Below are positions 1 to 11,341 of a stretch of 64,000 bases of DNA, piece by piece. The stretch comes from Phallus indusiatus (Eukaryota; Basidiomycota; Agaricomycetes; Phallales; Phallaceae). Position 1 is the stretch's first letter, and the number at the start of each line of letters is the position of its first letter. The DNA is taken from the NCBI GenBank assembly GCA_027605045.1, contig JAQFWX010000143.1, positions 1 to 64,000 on the forward strand, given 5' to 3'. Below the pieces are notes generated by a model. It made no database searches and had not been told where the DNA came from. It saw only the letters and a list, made by a program, of their open reading frames with translations. A program made the translations under genes and the position numbers.

Positions 1-1426
1 AAGCCTCGTCAGATGCACCATCACTGCTAGGGGCGGAGACCGACTCAATTGTTTCACTACCATGGCGCGGTTTTACGCGTTTCTTACACCATGACTAGGT
101 ATAACTAGTACCACCTTATTCCATGGAGCCGCCTTGAATTAGGTTGTTCGCAAACCACGTTTGTCAGGCTAACTCATTCAAAACGTCTACGCCGTCCGCT
201 GTTGTCCTGGACATCTGCACACGTTCCAAAAGTGCAGCCCGTGCAGGATCTGTTGCACGCATATTCCTTTAGTATCACGACCGTTATGAACTTGCGGAAG
301 ATTTTAAACCCCTTTTGAGCCCACATGTTATCTGTTGGAGCTTCTCTTCGGTACATTACATGTCCTTTACAGGGCCCACAACTGCAAACTGTGGTCACCG
401 ATCATTACCCCACCAAACCTCACAGTCGATCCTCCGTCCCAACTATGCTCCTCCACGAGCTCCTCCACGAGAAAGAGTCGTTAAACTAGGCAGCGCAAAC
501 GGGAATTCAGAGCCGTTCCTGCCTCTAGGCTCTTCTATAAAGAGCGAAGTTAAGAGTTGAGTTAAAGTTGTCTAGGACGGGGCATGGAAACGCTTACCCT
601 ATGCTTCGAGCTAGCCATCCCTACTGAGCTTGATTGGCCGCAAAGGAACGTTCTGTCAATCTGACGCGTTCAGGTGCCCAAGATGAGAGGACAGGAAGGA
701 AGTTTTGAGGGAGACTCGATGAGAAACAGCAGAGGATGAGGTCAACAGACGATTCTGCCACAACTGTGCTTCCTGCTCAGCTGGACGCGTGTGCCGTGTG
801 CGGCATTGTGCTATCTCTAGAATTGATCACAAATGTAAGAATATTAATCTCTCTCCTAGTAGTCGGTAGACGACTATATTACCTGAAAGAATATTAATCT
901 ACAGGTAATGTAATTAATAGTATGTTCCAGCTATCTAATGTGACAAACTTACCTCTCTCCTAGTAGTCGGTAGACGACTAGGAGAGAGGTGACGCGCTTC
1001 GTACTACCGTAGTGCGTGGTAATGGGCGTGACGGCGTCAGCGTCGTACATTCCAACAACAAATACACACATCAATCCATCCACAACAATAAATAGCAGAT
1101 AGAAGCAAAAATGTCATCGGGGCCCTAGCATTTCATGCAAGGGAGCAAGGGAATATATACGTCTTCTGACCGGTGCTCTTCAGTTCAAAATCCTTCACAT
1201 TATCCAGAACAAGATAAAAAATATGAAAATTAGACGCAAACCCTTTGTATTATACGTATTTCACTAGAAAATTAATTGATCTCATGAATGCACTCATTTC
1301 TGGTTTTGTGTGTACAATTGGCCTTTCAATAAGGTTCACAGAAGATGACCGTATTCGGTCATTCTCTATAGCGGAGTTTCGTTGTCGAAGGCCAGTCATC
1401 CTTCTTTCTTTCCCGCTGCTATCAAC
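1..1426. other. gene-free 5' segment
   Basis: I see no convincing protein gene in this stretch; the longest open frames are short and have no recognisable family features. It contains the nested inverted repeats at about 845-990 (listed separately). The last few hundred bases should contain the promoter of the helicase gene that starts at 1427. A gene lying mostly outside the window could still contribute its end here, but nothing in the sequence shows it. Confidence 0.5.
845..990. repeat. nested inverted-repeat element (MITE-like)
   Basis: Bases 951-990 form a near-perfect palindrome: a 14-base arm beginning ACCTCTCTCC at 951 is repeated as its reverse complement ending GGAGAGAGGT at 990, with a second short inverted repeat (AGTCG/CGACT) inside the loop. 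A partial copy of the same sequence lies at about 851-876. Between them, ATTACCTG (about 878-885) pairs with CAGGTAAT (902-909), and AAGAATATTAATCT occurs twice. This layered foldback structure without coding capacity resembles a small non-autonomous transposon or its remnant. Identity is inferred from structure only. Confidence 0.55.
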
Positions 1427-4400
1427 ATGGCTGCTATTGCTGTGGCCGCCATGTCGACAGCATCCAGGCCTGAAAGAACGTTCGGACAGATATGCCCCAA
1501 TTTTCAGTCCTCAGGCGTTTGCTTAACTGAAGGTTGCCGCTATCGACACAATGTCCAGTTCTGCGCCATCTGTCGCGTTATCTGTACAAACGATTACACT
1601 TACAACGCTCATTTAAAGGGAAAGAGGCACGAGCGAAGCATACAACGCATCCAAAATGGTGACCAGACGTATTGCAAGCTCTGCGATGTCGTCGTACCGC
1701 TTGTTTCGCAGCTGCCACTGCACGTTCGTGGCAAACGCCACAGACAACTCTTGAGCGAGAATCCCGAGTGGCGAGCTAGCGACCCCACATCAGCCACTGC
1801 ACCTTCTGATTTCATTCACTGCGAGACCTGTAATATATCTTTTCCATCTCAGCTTCAGGCGAGGCATCAGACCAGTTTTGTCCACAAAAAAAGGGAGAGA
1901 TTTTTCACTATTCAGGCGGCGTTTGAAGAGGCCGACAAGGACAAACATGGCGTCGAAGTCGATGGAGATTTGGATTTTGGATTTATTGAAACTGATAAGG
2001 CCGATCTTATTCACAAACTGAAGTTGGATATTGTACTCAAGGCTCGAGAGCGAGTGGTGGTATTGGAAGTGCGTTTGTCTTCCACCAAATCACGAATAAG
2101 GAAAAACTCAAAGTGCGTTCGGTTTATGAATGAAAAAATATTGTCTCTCGGTCTAAAATATACTCAATCAGCTTTTATCTTGAATATTTCGATACTCCTT
2201 GTTCCCTAACAATGGGTGCTCCGGAGAAAATAAATGTTTATTTTCATCCCGAAGGCCTTCCGGGACGCTTCAACGATCGCATAGAAATTATCTTCCAAGA
2301 CCGCATGCTGCGAAATCAATTCGCGATCACCAGAACGATCAAGGCAGTTGTCGGAAATTCTGCCGATCTTGACTTCTTAAAACCAATTGCACCTTACAAG
2401 CCACCCGAGCGGGCTAACCTAGCGAAAGCCGAAGACGTCACGGTTGTTCGTGGTGTTCGCCCTCCTCAAATTGCTGAGATCGAATGGGCGATTGTGCTTC
2501 CTCGGTCATTACCCCCGGAAGCTCTGAAGACATTAATCAACTCAAAGAACCGTGGTCGCGTTGTAGATGCACTCAAAAGGGATTGGTTGCCTCCGCCCCC
2601 CCTTAGGTTGGATACGTATACTCGACACTTCCGGGTGCTTCTTCATGTGGAAGAACTTCAAATGGAGTATGTATTCAACTTATATGGGCTTCGTTATGTA
2701 GCTACTTAGCCAACTGTTTTTTTCTCAGGAAAGATATTCAATACTATCGCAAATCAGCTGTTACGATGGATCCAGCTCCTCCAAACTATTATACGTCAGA
2801 ATGACCTAATCTTGTCGTTCGCTTTAAGATTTAACTTTTTATTTTACTATTTTAGGCTCTCTGTTCCGGGACTTGCAGAGAAGAGACCAAGTATCATTGT
2901 TGGAGACAAAATTCTCGTTCAAAAAGTTGAAGATGCCGGAACGAGCAGGTATCTCGAAGGCTACGTACACCGAATTCGCCAAACAAACGTGGACTTACGA
3001 TTCAACACCTCCTTTAAATCTCTCAAAGGCCAGAAATTCAATGTTCATTTCAGTGTTAACCGGACTCCACTCAAGAGAATGCATCAAGCTATCGCAACAG
3101 CCTTTTCGTCGGATAGAGTATTTTTCCCGACTCGGGCTCATACGACGAATCAAAAACGGGTTACGGAAGCACAAACCCGTTTGATCCGGACGGTTGATCG
3201 GACTATACAATCCAATCCCCCTCAATTACGTGCGGTTGCCACGATCCTCTTTACGCCCCCCGGCAGTGTCCCTTTTATCATCTTTGGACCGTAAGATCCT
3301 TTCTTCTCACGTCAATAAAAATCCTCTCACTGTTTTATTTCTCAGTCCTGGGACAGGGAAAACAGTCACCGTCGTAGAATCTATTCGACAATTACTGTTA
3401 AAAGACTCACTGAACGCTCGCATACTGGCTTGTGCTCCAAGCAACTCCGCTGCCGACCTCCTGGCGGAGCGTTTAATCAGCAACATGAGCCCAACCCAAT
3501 TGTTCAGATTAAACGCTCCGTCAAGGTCAAAGGACGCTATGCCCAAGATCTTGCTCCCATATGCCTTGGTAAACGCCCAAGATACTTTCTCGATTCCACC
3601 TTTACCCGAGCTCGAAAGCTATAGGGTTATTGTTTGTACTTGTATCTCTGCATCTGTTACGTATGGTATTGGTATGACTCGCGGACATTTTACGCATATC
3701 TTTGTCGATGAGGCTGGGCAAGCTCAGGAACCTGAGATTATGATTCCTATTAAGACTATGGCTGATAATGAGGTACTTTTTTTGTTCTCTTCGTAAACTG
3801 TCACATTGATGGCTTCATATGCTAGACCAATATAATCCTATCTGGAGATCCAAAACAATTAGGCCCCATAGTTCGTTCATCCCTCGCTTCCCAATTCGGT
3901 TTGAAAACGAGTTACCTTGATCGTCTTATGTCGCGAGAGATTTATGATCCTCAATTGGGAGAAGGCATTTGGAAAGTCACCCCGTTCTGTTACATCATAT
4001 CACACTAGCTCATATTTCAATTTCAGTTTCGTCAAATTAATCAAGAACTGGAGAAGTCACGTAGCAATTCTCCGGTACCCCAATGAACAGTTCTACAGAA
4101 ACGATCTCGTGCCACACGGCGACGAAGTAGTAACTCACAGTTTATTACGCTCAAGCGAAGTAGTAAAACAAGGTTTCCCGGTTGTTTTCCACGGGATTGT
4201 GGGTAAGGATCTTCAAGAGGCGAGTTCGCCTTCGTTCTTCAACCCGGACGAAGCTTCTGTCGTGAAAGCCTATGTCGAAAGATTGCGTACAGATCAACGG
4301 CTCCGTCTCAAAGATAGTATGATTGGTGTTATAACTCCATATCATGCTCAAGTTATGAAAATCCGGGCTTTGTTGAAGAAGAGCGGTTATGGTGAAATTA

Positions 4401-4996
4401 AAGTTGGAACCGTGGAAGAGTTTCAAGGACAGGTTGTGTTTCTTTCTATCGTATTTTGGCGCAACGGCTTAGATATTGTAATTTCGCAGGAACGCCGGGT
4501 CATTGTTGTCTCAGCTGTGCGAAGTAGCATACAACACATTGAATTTGATCTCAAACACACCCTTGGATTCGTTGCGAATCCACGGCGTTTCAATGGTATT
4601 TTTTTTTCATCTCTCGAAACGAGGGTGTTTATTTTTGCATTACCCTTTTTTTCAGTGACAGTCACTCGGGCCCAGGCTCTTCTCATAATAGTAGGAGATC
4701 CCTACGTTTTATCCCTGGACCCCTTGTGGAGGGGATTTATGAACTACGTCTATCTGGAAGGTGGATGGAAAGGCGCCAAACCTGACTGGGACACGAAGGC
4801 TCCTGTTACTTCTGAAGACTACGCTCCGGCTCTTCGAGAGGCAGCTGAAAAAGATATAGACGCCTGGATGGAGCGTACAAGAACGATGATACTCGAGAAT
4901 AGCGAAAGACTGCAGGATATGGATGATGACGATGCCCATGTGGACCGTCCATGGAGGAAGCGGAATAAGAAAAACAGGCCCAAGATGGCCGTATAA
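1427..4996 (+). CDS. SDE3/MOV10-like RNA helicase with N-terminal zinc fingers
   Basis: Nine exons can be assembled (1427-2112, 2172-2666, 2729-2794, 2856-3290, 3346-3772, 3826-3983, 4027-4432, 4490-4595, 4656-4996), giving an open frame of 1039 residues. The N-terminus carries a CCCH finger (C23, C32, C37, H41) and then three CxxC-x11/12-H-x5-H fingers at about 46-68, 83-105 and 132-153. The SF1/Upf1-type helicase core follows: GPPGTGKT (560-567, split by the intron at 3291-3345), DEAG (682-685), SGDPKQLGP (about 709-717), NWRSH (763-767), EFQGQ (887-891) and VTVTRAQ (927-933). The order of motifs and the DEAG box match SDE3/Armitage/MOV10 helicases, which act in RNA silencing and RNP remodelling. 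The first ATG after the upstream stop is used; ATG at codon 9 is an alternative. The donor of the short intron 3984-4026 is the least certain. The gene converges on Rpt6, with 113 bp between the stops. Confidence 0.9.
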
Positions 4997-5109
4997 GTTT
5001 TTCTTATTCCATTTTCAAACATGTTGGTGGTTCTCGTTTTTGAATTCTCATATATGAAATGGATAGGTATAAAATATTAAAAAAGGAAAAAAAAAGCTAA
5101 AGATACATT

Positions 5110-6717
5110 TTAAGAGAATAGTTTGTTTACGGATGTATTACCCTCTTGGTTCTTCTTCAAAACCTTTTATATGAAGGTCAGCGTTTTGTTTATTAAATAG
5201 TATTTGAAATATAACCAACCTTGGCAACTGCAAACTCAAAATCTTCCTGAGTGACATGTTGACGTCGTTCGCGCAAAGCATACATTCCTGAATCATAGGG
5301 TTAGAATATGGCTTTGGGTCAAAACGCTGAAAATTAGTCTTACCAGCTTCAGTACAGATACCTCGTACTTCGGCTCCGGAACACTGGCCCATCTTTTCGG
5401 CGAGTGCTCGCAAGTTAATACCACGTTGTAGAGACATCTGCTCAGGGTTGAGTATATCAACAAAAGGGGCTTGGCACAAAGAACCAGATTTGATGTTCAC
5501 TTGCCTTACGAGAGTGAATTCGGAGAATGCTCACACGGGCTTCTGGGCCCGGTGGTGGGAACTCGATTTTACGGTCAATACGGCCGGGTCGGAGTAAAGC
5601 AGCATCCAGAATGTCTGGAAGACTTGGATGTTAGTCACCAATTCTTTACTACTACGTGAACTCAGTGAAGTGTTACCTATTCGATTTGTTGCCATGATAA
5701 CCTAAAAACGCAATTCCTGAGTAAAGTTTATAACGAGACATTGATTCAAACGCGTACCTTGATGTTCTTCGTAGACTCAAACCCATCTAGCTGGTTCAAC
5801 AGTTCCAACATTGTCCGTTGTACTTCGGAGTCGCTGCTTCCACTTCCACCATCACCACGCGAACTTCCGATACTATCGATTTCATCCATGAAGATAATAC
5901 TGGGAGCGTGTTCACGAGCCATGACGAAAAGCTCTCGGACCATACGACTCCCCTCGCCAATGTACTTCTGAACCAACTCACTTCCACTAACACGTATGAA
6001 GCAGCAATCAGTATGATGGGCGACGGCTCTAGCAAGCAGTGTTTTTCCAGTTCCTGGTGGTCCGTACAACAAGACACCTTTGGGTTGGGCTATACCCAAC
6101 GCTTCGAAGAGTTCTGGGTGTTTGACAGGCAGCTCAATGACTTCTTTGATTTCTTTGATTTGCTTGTCTAGACCACCGACCATTTCATATGTACTGTCTG
6201 GGACTTTTTCGACCATCATGAGTGAAACAAGAGGGTCGACTTTGTTTGGCAGGATTTTGTGGAGAGTATACGAGTCTGACCGGAGGGCGACGCGCAACGA
6301 AGGTGTTAGTAGAGAGGCATCAATTTCAGTTGAGTCAAAGTCCACGACTGGTTAATTATTTGAGTGACACATAAGACGAACTATGATCACGAGAACGTAC
6401 TGTATTTGCCTTCTGGTTGTACCTTAACGAGAACCTTGTTCTTTCCCATAACTTTGACTACTTCTCCAACATAGCTACCGGGTTCATGAAGTAGCTGTAA
6501 CTCTTCACGTAAAAGTCGAACTAAAAAGGCTATTAGCATCTATGTTTTCGTAGAATTAGACTCGCCACACACCCCGAGCATTCAAAGCGTTTCTCTGAGC
6601 TTCCAACCGCCGTAAATTTTGTGTTTTGTGGTTGATGGTGAGTTCAGCTGCTTCTATCTTAGCTTGGTAGTAAGCCTTAATCCCTTCTTGGTTGTTCAAA
6701 GGCGCTGATACAGTCAT
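5110..6717 (-). CDS. RPT6: 26S proteasome regulatory ATPase Rpt6 (subunit 8)
   Basis: Eight exons (6717-6573, 6520-6401, 6347-5758, 5701-5677, 5614-5505, 5437-5344, 5287-5220, 5163-5110) sum to 401 codons, close to the 405-406 of yeast and human Rpt6. The product is an AAA ATPase of the 19S base that unfolds substrates into the 20S core. Visible are an N-terminal coiled coil (about 15-50), an OB-like segment, Walker A GPPGTGKT (184-191), Walker B with DEID (243-246) and a C-terminus ending KLFS, similar to the KLFK-type end of Rpt6. The start [12 protein letters not shown] is the only ATG fitting the family N-terminus. Exon 4 is only 25 nt. The intron 5438-5504 has a GC donor (GCAAGT), because the family sequence SRK|MSLQRG requires this junction. 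The gene is divergently paired with the phosphatase gene starting at 7184. Confidence 0.95.
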
Positions 6718-7183
6718 TGTCGAGCTCGTCGAGGCTGAGGGTTTTTGGACAGTGAGTGACGCGTCGTTGTAGTTACGTAAGCAGTTTTACTCAGGGAATC
6801 GTGTCACAACTGTGTGTCACATATCGTGTGACACTAAGTCGATCGCCGTTTTGGTTGCACGCCGCAGTCGTTCAGGAATAGAGTGATCTTCTGGAAGGTA
6901 AAAGGGTACGTTTCTCTTCGAAAATTTATTCTCTTCCATGTTTTATTAAATCGTAATGATTTTAGCATTATTCCTCTCATAAACGACGAAACTTGTGCAT
7001 TAGCGTGTTCTCATAATCACCCGAATATCATTCGCCAAATAGAAGCACGGACGTTTAGCCTCGCATAAAGATATCCGATCTCCCCCAACAAAACTAGGTA
7101 CGGCGTGCGTGGACTGTCTTTCTCCTCGTCTGCTTTATCCCCGTCTCTTCGAGAGTTCTAGATATTCCCCCCGATATATCCAG
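6718..7183. promoter_or_regulatory. shared divergent promoter, RPT6 / DUSP gene
   Basis: These 466 bases separate two divergent start codons (6717 minus, 7184 plus) and must hold both promoters. The clearest element is an inverted repeat of GTGTCACA (6814-6821) and TGTGACAC (6827-6834) with a 5-base spacer, preceded by a further GTGTCACA at about 6801. This arrangement would suit a dimeric regulator, but which protein binds is not known from the sequence. No obvious TATA box decides either start. Confidence 0.5.
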
Positions 7184-8939
7184 ATGAACGGACCACCAGT
7201 CTACACGCCACCACCCCCGCCCCCACCTCCACCTCCACCACCCCCTCAAACCCAGCAAAGACCTTTCTATTTTTCCATCACCAGGGGTCCGGATGAGATT
7301 CTTCCCAATTGTCTCTATCTAGGAGGGTCAGTAATTACATCTACGTCTGGTTGCTATTGACATACTGCTTTCATTTTCGTTTGATCATCAAAGGTTATCG
7401 GCAGCGTTGGATTCCGAAATGATGAGTGTGCTGGGCATTACACATATCCTGTCTGTATGTCCGGAGTGCACGTGGGACGTCCCGTGAGCATCTTCTCATG
7501 ATACCTCCCGGGCCATATTGAAATTATATACTTAGAACACACATGTCCATTCACGTCGACGATACCCCAGATGAAAATATTCTTATTCGATTGCCAGAGG
7601 CCTGCGATTTCATTCAACGCGCTATAGATTCTGGTGGAAAGATCTTCGTTCATTGTATGATGGGTGTTTCACGTAGTGTCACCGTTGTTTGCGCTTATTG
7701 TAAGGCATCGTGTCGTCCTATTCATCTGTATCTAAATTACATTTTAATGTACTCTTATATCAGTGATGAAGTCGCAAGGAATATCTGCTAAGGACGCCAT
7801 GGCATATATCAAATCGAGTGAGTGTTCCTTTAAACTGGCGATCTGACACTTATCTATCCATTTTGATAAGAGCGTCCGGTGGCTCGCCCGAACTACGGCT
7901 TTATCGAACAACTAGATGTATGGCAAGCGTGCGAGTATGCTCCCACCATCGTTCATCCCGCATAGTACGTTCTTAACCATCGAAATCAACTCTGTTTCTT
8001 TGTTTGACGATGGGAAGTGTCGCATGGAAAAGGAAACATGACGATGAACACGGTCTCTTATTATCAAATGTATCAGAACCTACCCGTCTCGCGGATAAAC
8101 TCTACATCATTGAGTCAGATCATCTACATTGTCCCCATCTGCCCATTCCTCTCGCTTAAACGTGTTTTTTCTTCTCCTAGGGATTTACCTTCAAACGCAC
8201 AGTCACTAGCATCTTTCTTGCGACGCAATAACATTACTCACCTTCTCACGCTTACTCCTTATCAACCCATATCAATGTCTGAGTCAACGCCAGTAGTTGA
8301 CCGCTGTCATCTGAACCTTTCAGACGGATTATCTGAAGACCTGGTCTTGCATCTTCCCGAAGCTATCACTTTTATAGATAATGGAATGAAGGACATCTTG
8401 CAGCGGCAACAGGAGCAAGGCGATGGGGCTGTTTTAGTTCATTCATTCGATCTCACGAGAATATGCATCACGATTTGTGCCTATTGTAAGTCATCCCGGT
8501 TTTTTATTTATCCGCCAATAGCTTATTCATCCCTGTTTTATAGGGATGTCTTCGCGTAAATTAGACGTTCCTAGCGCTTTTCGGCTACTTGATGTCGGTA
8601 AGATCTCTTATTCCGATTTCCCAGATAATTGCCAGAACCTCGGACAATGTTTTTTTTATAGGTTTACCTTTATATAGCCCAACAGCTGAATTCACAGCTT
8701 TAATGGCTTTGTATGAGGCTTGCAACGGTGAACCCACTCCCGATCATCCCGAAATACTAGCATTCAGACAACGGAAGAAGGAAGAAGAAGAAAACAGGAA
8801 GTTCAGAGGCTTCCGACAAAATATGGACGCTCCATGGATAATGTGGCAACCTCCTATGACCAGTAGTACTAGTGGATTATCTGCTAAGGAAAAGGAAGCT
8901 TCAAGTTCAAAAAGCAGTCAAGGTATTCTACGATTTTGA
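7184..8939 (+). CDS. tandem dual-specificity phosphatase, second domain inactive
   Basis: Nine exons (7184-7326, 7394-7483, 7536-7699, 7764-7817, 7871-7964, 8018-8113, 8181-8485, 8544-8597, 8662-8939) give 425 residues. After a short N-terminus with an uninterrupted run of 13 prolines (about residues 9-21), a first DSP domain carries the full signature VHCMMGVSRS with nucleophile C118, G121 and R124 and a likely general acid in the HVDDTPDEN segment. A second domain of the same fold follows (about 205-345) in which the P-loop reads VHSFDLTRIC: the nucleophile is S302, and the glycine and arginine positions are L305 and I308. It should therefore be a pseudophosphatase, perhaps binding phosphoprotein or regulating domain 1. 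The C-terminus is charged and low in complexity. No close named relative was recognised; DUSP12/YVH1 is unlikely because its C-terminal zinc-binding domain is missing. Confidence 0.82.
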
Positions 8940-9489
8940 TTCCTACGACTAGTTTATACGCAGTTTTTTTACCCATTCTTGATTATCGTTCTGTCCTTGA
9001 GCTTCATGTAATTTTCGATATATTATTCTGTGTACGGCATACATTGTACATGTATTATACATTATACATACGCTCTGATACCGGCGAATAAGCCACATGT
9101 ACCGAAGCCCACGCCCTGATCCCCGCAGTTGCTTTATTGTAACAGCCTGAGAGTCTAAACTAGTGGGAGGAATTCAAGGGGTTCTTCATGCACCTTGAAG
9201 CTTGAAGCTTGAAGACTTTGTCTTTGATACTCTCGTAGGCATAGGGCAACGCCCCAGGGACTTACAATTAACACACACTCGTAGGCTGCATGCTGCAGTG
9301 TCTCACTTAATATATAAATTGGGTTTATTTCATTCCAGCGTTGTTTGACGCGCTATTGGAGTAATAATACTTAACTCTTCAAAACATGTCAACATTTATG
9401 TAATATACACATATGCATAGCATTTTGAGTAGTACGGGGGTGCTGGATCAGCCTGGGCTAGCCGTTTTTTGTTTTACTGTCATTGATAT
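8940..9489. other. intergenic stretch
   Basis: No gene is seen. The segment is AT-rich just after the phosphatase stop and presumably contains its 3' end. A short direct repeat of CTTGAAG (about 9194-9213) and scattered TATAT-like runs are the only structure noticed. Confidence 0.4.
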
Positions 9490-9840
9490 CACTTATTTAA
9501 TCATTACTACTATTATCGATATCCGTAATCTGGGTTTCATTTCTATTTCTGATGCATGTTCCCCGCGGTGTATAAACCTTATAAGCGGGTATTCGGCTTT
9601 AATTTTTTTCATATCCTCCAGCACGGTCAACACTTTTCTGCACAGGGGTCGTTCTGGACAATCTTGGTCACAAGTCTGCAAAAGAAACAAGATTAAGAAA
9701 CGACGCACGTCCACATCTACTTCAAAGCAATAGTTATCCCATCCACAATGAAGGTCTTTCTTCAATAGGATAATATTTTGGATGGAGTCAATTTTTGACG
9801 GACCCGGGCCCACATGAGAGTTGATAGCGGGGTCCGTGAT
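9490..9840 (-). pseudogene. HNH-nuclease family fragment, copy A
   Basis: On the minus strand, residues PSKIDSIQNIILL, a DLH motif and a GWDNYCF segment appear at 9813-9700. They match the downstream half of the HNH domain as seen in copies B and C. The upstream HIFPRAH box and the C-terminal part (PFVPGYxDIAGK) are missing. The frame then runs into unrelated residues. It therefore looks like a 3'-truncated, non-functional copy lying directly next to copy B in the same orientation. The homology is established within the window; the nuclease assignment rests on the family motif. Confidence 0.6.
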
Positions 9841-9849
9841 TATGATCTT

Positions 9850-10800
9850 TCGTTCATCAACACTGAAGACGATTCAGATATACCCTTACTATAATTTTGG
9901 AGTGGTGGACACTTTGTCATGACAGGGTGATCCGTTGGGAAGTACTTCTCATAAAGGTCCTTTCACATGCTTCAGAATGCACTGAGTAAAATGGTCCCGA
10001 AAGAGTGCATCTAATGGACGTATATTGAGGTCGTCACCGATGTGATCCAATTTGAGTTTTTTTCCCGCAATATCATCGTAGTCCCGTACAAATGGCAAAA
10101 TGGTGTAATCGTCCTAGATAGTTTTGGTCTCAAGTCCGCAAAAGCAACGAGATTAAAGAATTGCGCACGTCAACATCTACTCCAAAGCAATAATCATCCC
10201 ATGCCTGATGCAGGTCCTTCTTCAATAAGATAATATTTTGGATAGAATCAATTTTTGCGGGACCGCCCACATCAGAGTTGATAGCTACTAGTATCGCTGG
10301 ATCCGTGATTTGTTCAAAACATTTTGTCCTTCCACCGCAACAAAATCAAGAAGATGGTGTATAAGGCAATATCGATATCATAGGCAATATTGAACAAACC
10401 TCTTGTTGGTGAGCTCGCGGGAAAATATGAGCTGCCTCAACGCGCTCGTAACGACCGTGATGGCGGGATCCCGTTCTCTAGTGCGATTGCGACAATACGA
10501 TCTCTAACGATTAAGATGCACTCAATAAGTAAGCAAAGGTAGATGGAGATTAGTACCGACTCTTGGCTCTGTCATTCGCACAAAGGCCCGGGGATAGCAT
10601 GGACGTGGGGGTAGATCTTGAAGATTCACTTAAGGGCATTGAATTGTATGTTTCTCAGAGTGTTTTATCTAGGAAATAAACCTACCTGGTGTTAGCAATA
10701 ATACATAATGCCCTTCCAAAACCACTTCGGTACTGTCGTCTGGAACTCTGTCGCCGATCTAACACAGAATTTGAAAGCCCATTGATCGTCAGCGGAAATT
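9850..10800 (-). pseudogene. HNH-nuclease family pseudogene, copy B
   Basis: Reading the minus strand from about 10800 downwards, one finds in order: an EGHYVLLLTPG segment (about 10750-10690) matching GEYVLLTTG of copy C; a RERDPA stretch; an EAAHIFPRAHQQE box (about 10440-10400) in a different frame; PAKIDSIQNIILLKKDLH with AWDDYCF (about 10260-10170); and DYDDIAGKKLKLDHI with RPLDALFRDHF (about 10080-9970). The pieces cover almost the whole family domain, but they need several frame changes that introns do not explain. It is a decayed gene. Its tail abuts copy A, so the two may be products of a tandem duplication. Confidence 0.65.
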
Positions 10801-10890
10801 ATAACCCCTAAAATGACATTCAGCTCCTACCAAGTTATCAGTCCGTGTCCGAAAGCTAGCAATCAATTTCAAGTAAACGGACCTGCAAAT

Positions 10891-11030
10891 GTCGCAAAAA
10901 TCGACAGTGCCTTATAAACGAGTTAAGGCGCTAACTTCACATTTTATCACATTTATCGGTTAATAAAGAACTGTAAATCGACACTTAATAGCGCCTTGAC
11001 TCGTATATAAGGCACTTGACATTTTTGCGC
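10891..11030. repeat. foldback repeat (MITE-like hairpin)
   Basis: Two arms of about 42 bases form an imperfect inverted repeat: 10891-10933 (containing GTGCCTTATAAACGAG and AAGGCGCTA) and 10989-11030 (containing TAGCGCCTT and TATATAAGGCAC). They are separated by about 55 AT-rich bases. The whole would fold into a long hairpin of 140 bases. It has no coding potential and lies between HNH copies B and C, so it may be a small non-autonomous element that inserted in this unstable interval. Confidence 0.6.
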
Positions 11031-11341
11031 GTGTAGAATCAACAGAAAATCGACTTTCCATCTGAACAGTGCGAAGATTAGTGAACAGGTTGGAGTTCTG
11101 AATTTTAATGAATTCGGATCTGAGTGAAATAGCATACAAATGAGGGGTTTATATGGATTTTAGATGCACATATATCGGAGAAATAATTAGTCATAGAAAC
11201 GAGTCATGGAACGAGTCAAAGAAATAGTTTGGATAGGAAGGGTACCCTTAAAGGGATCTGCCGGACCAATAGGGGGTCAAACTAGTCTGCATTCTCCATC
11301 CGGTGTTACAAACACAGAAACGAGCAATAGGCGTATACACT

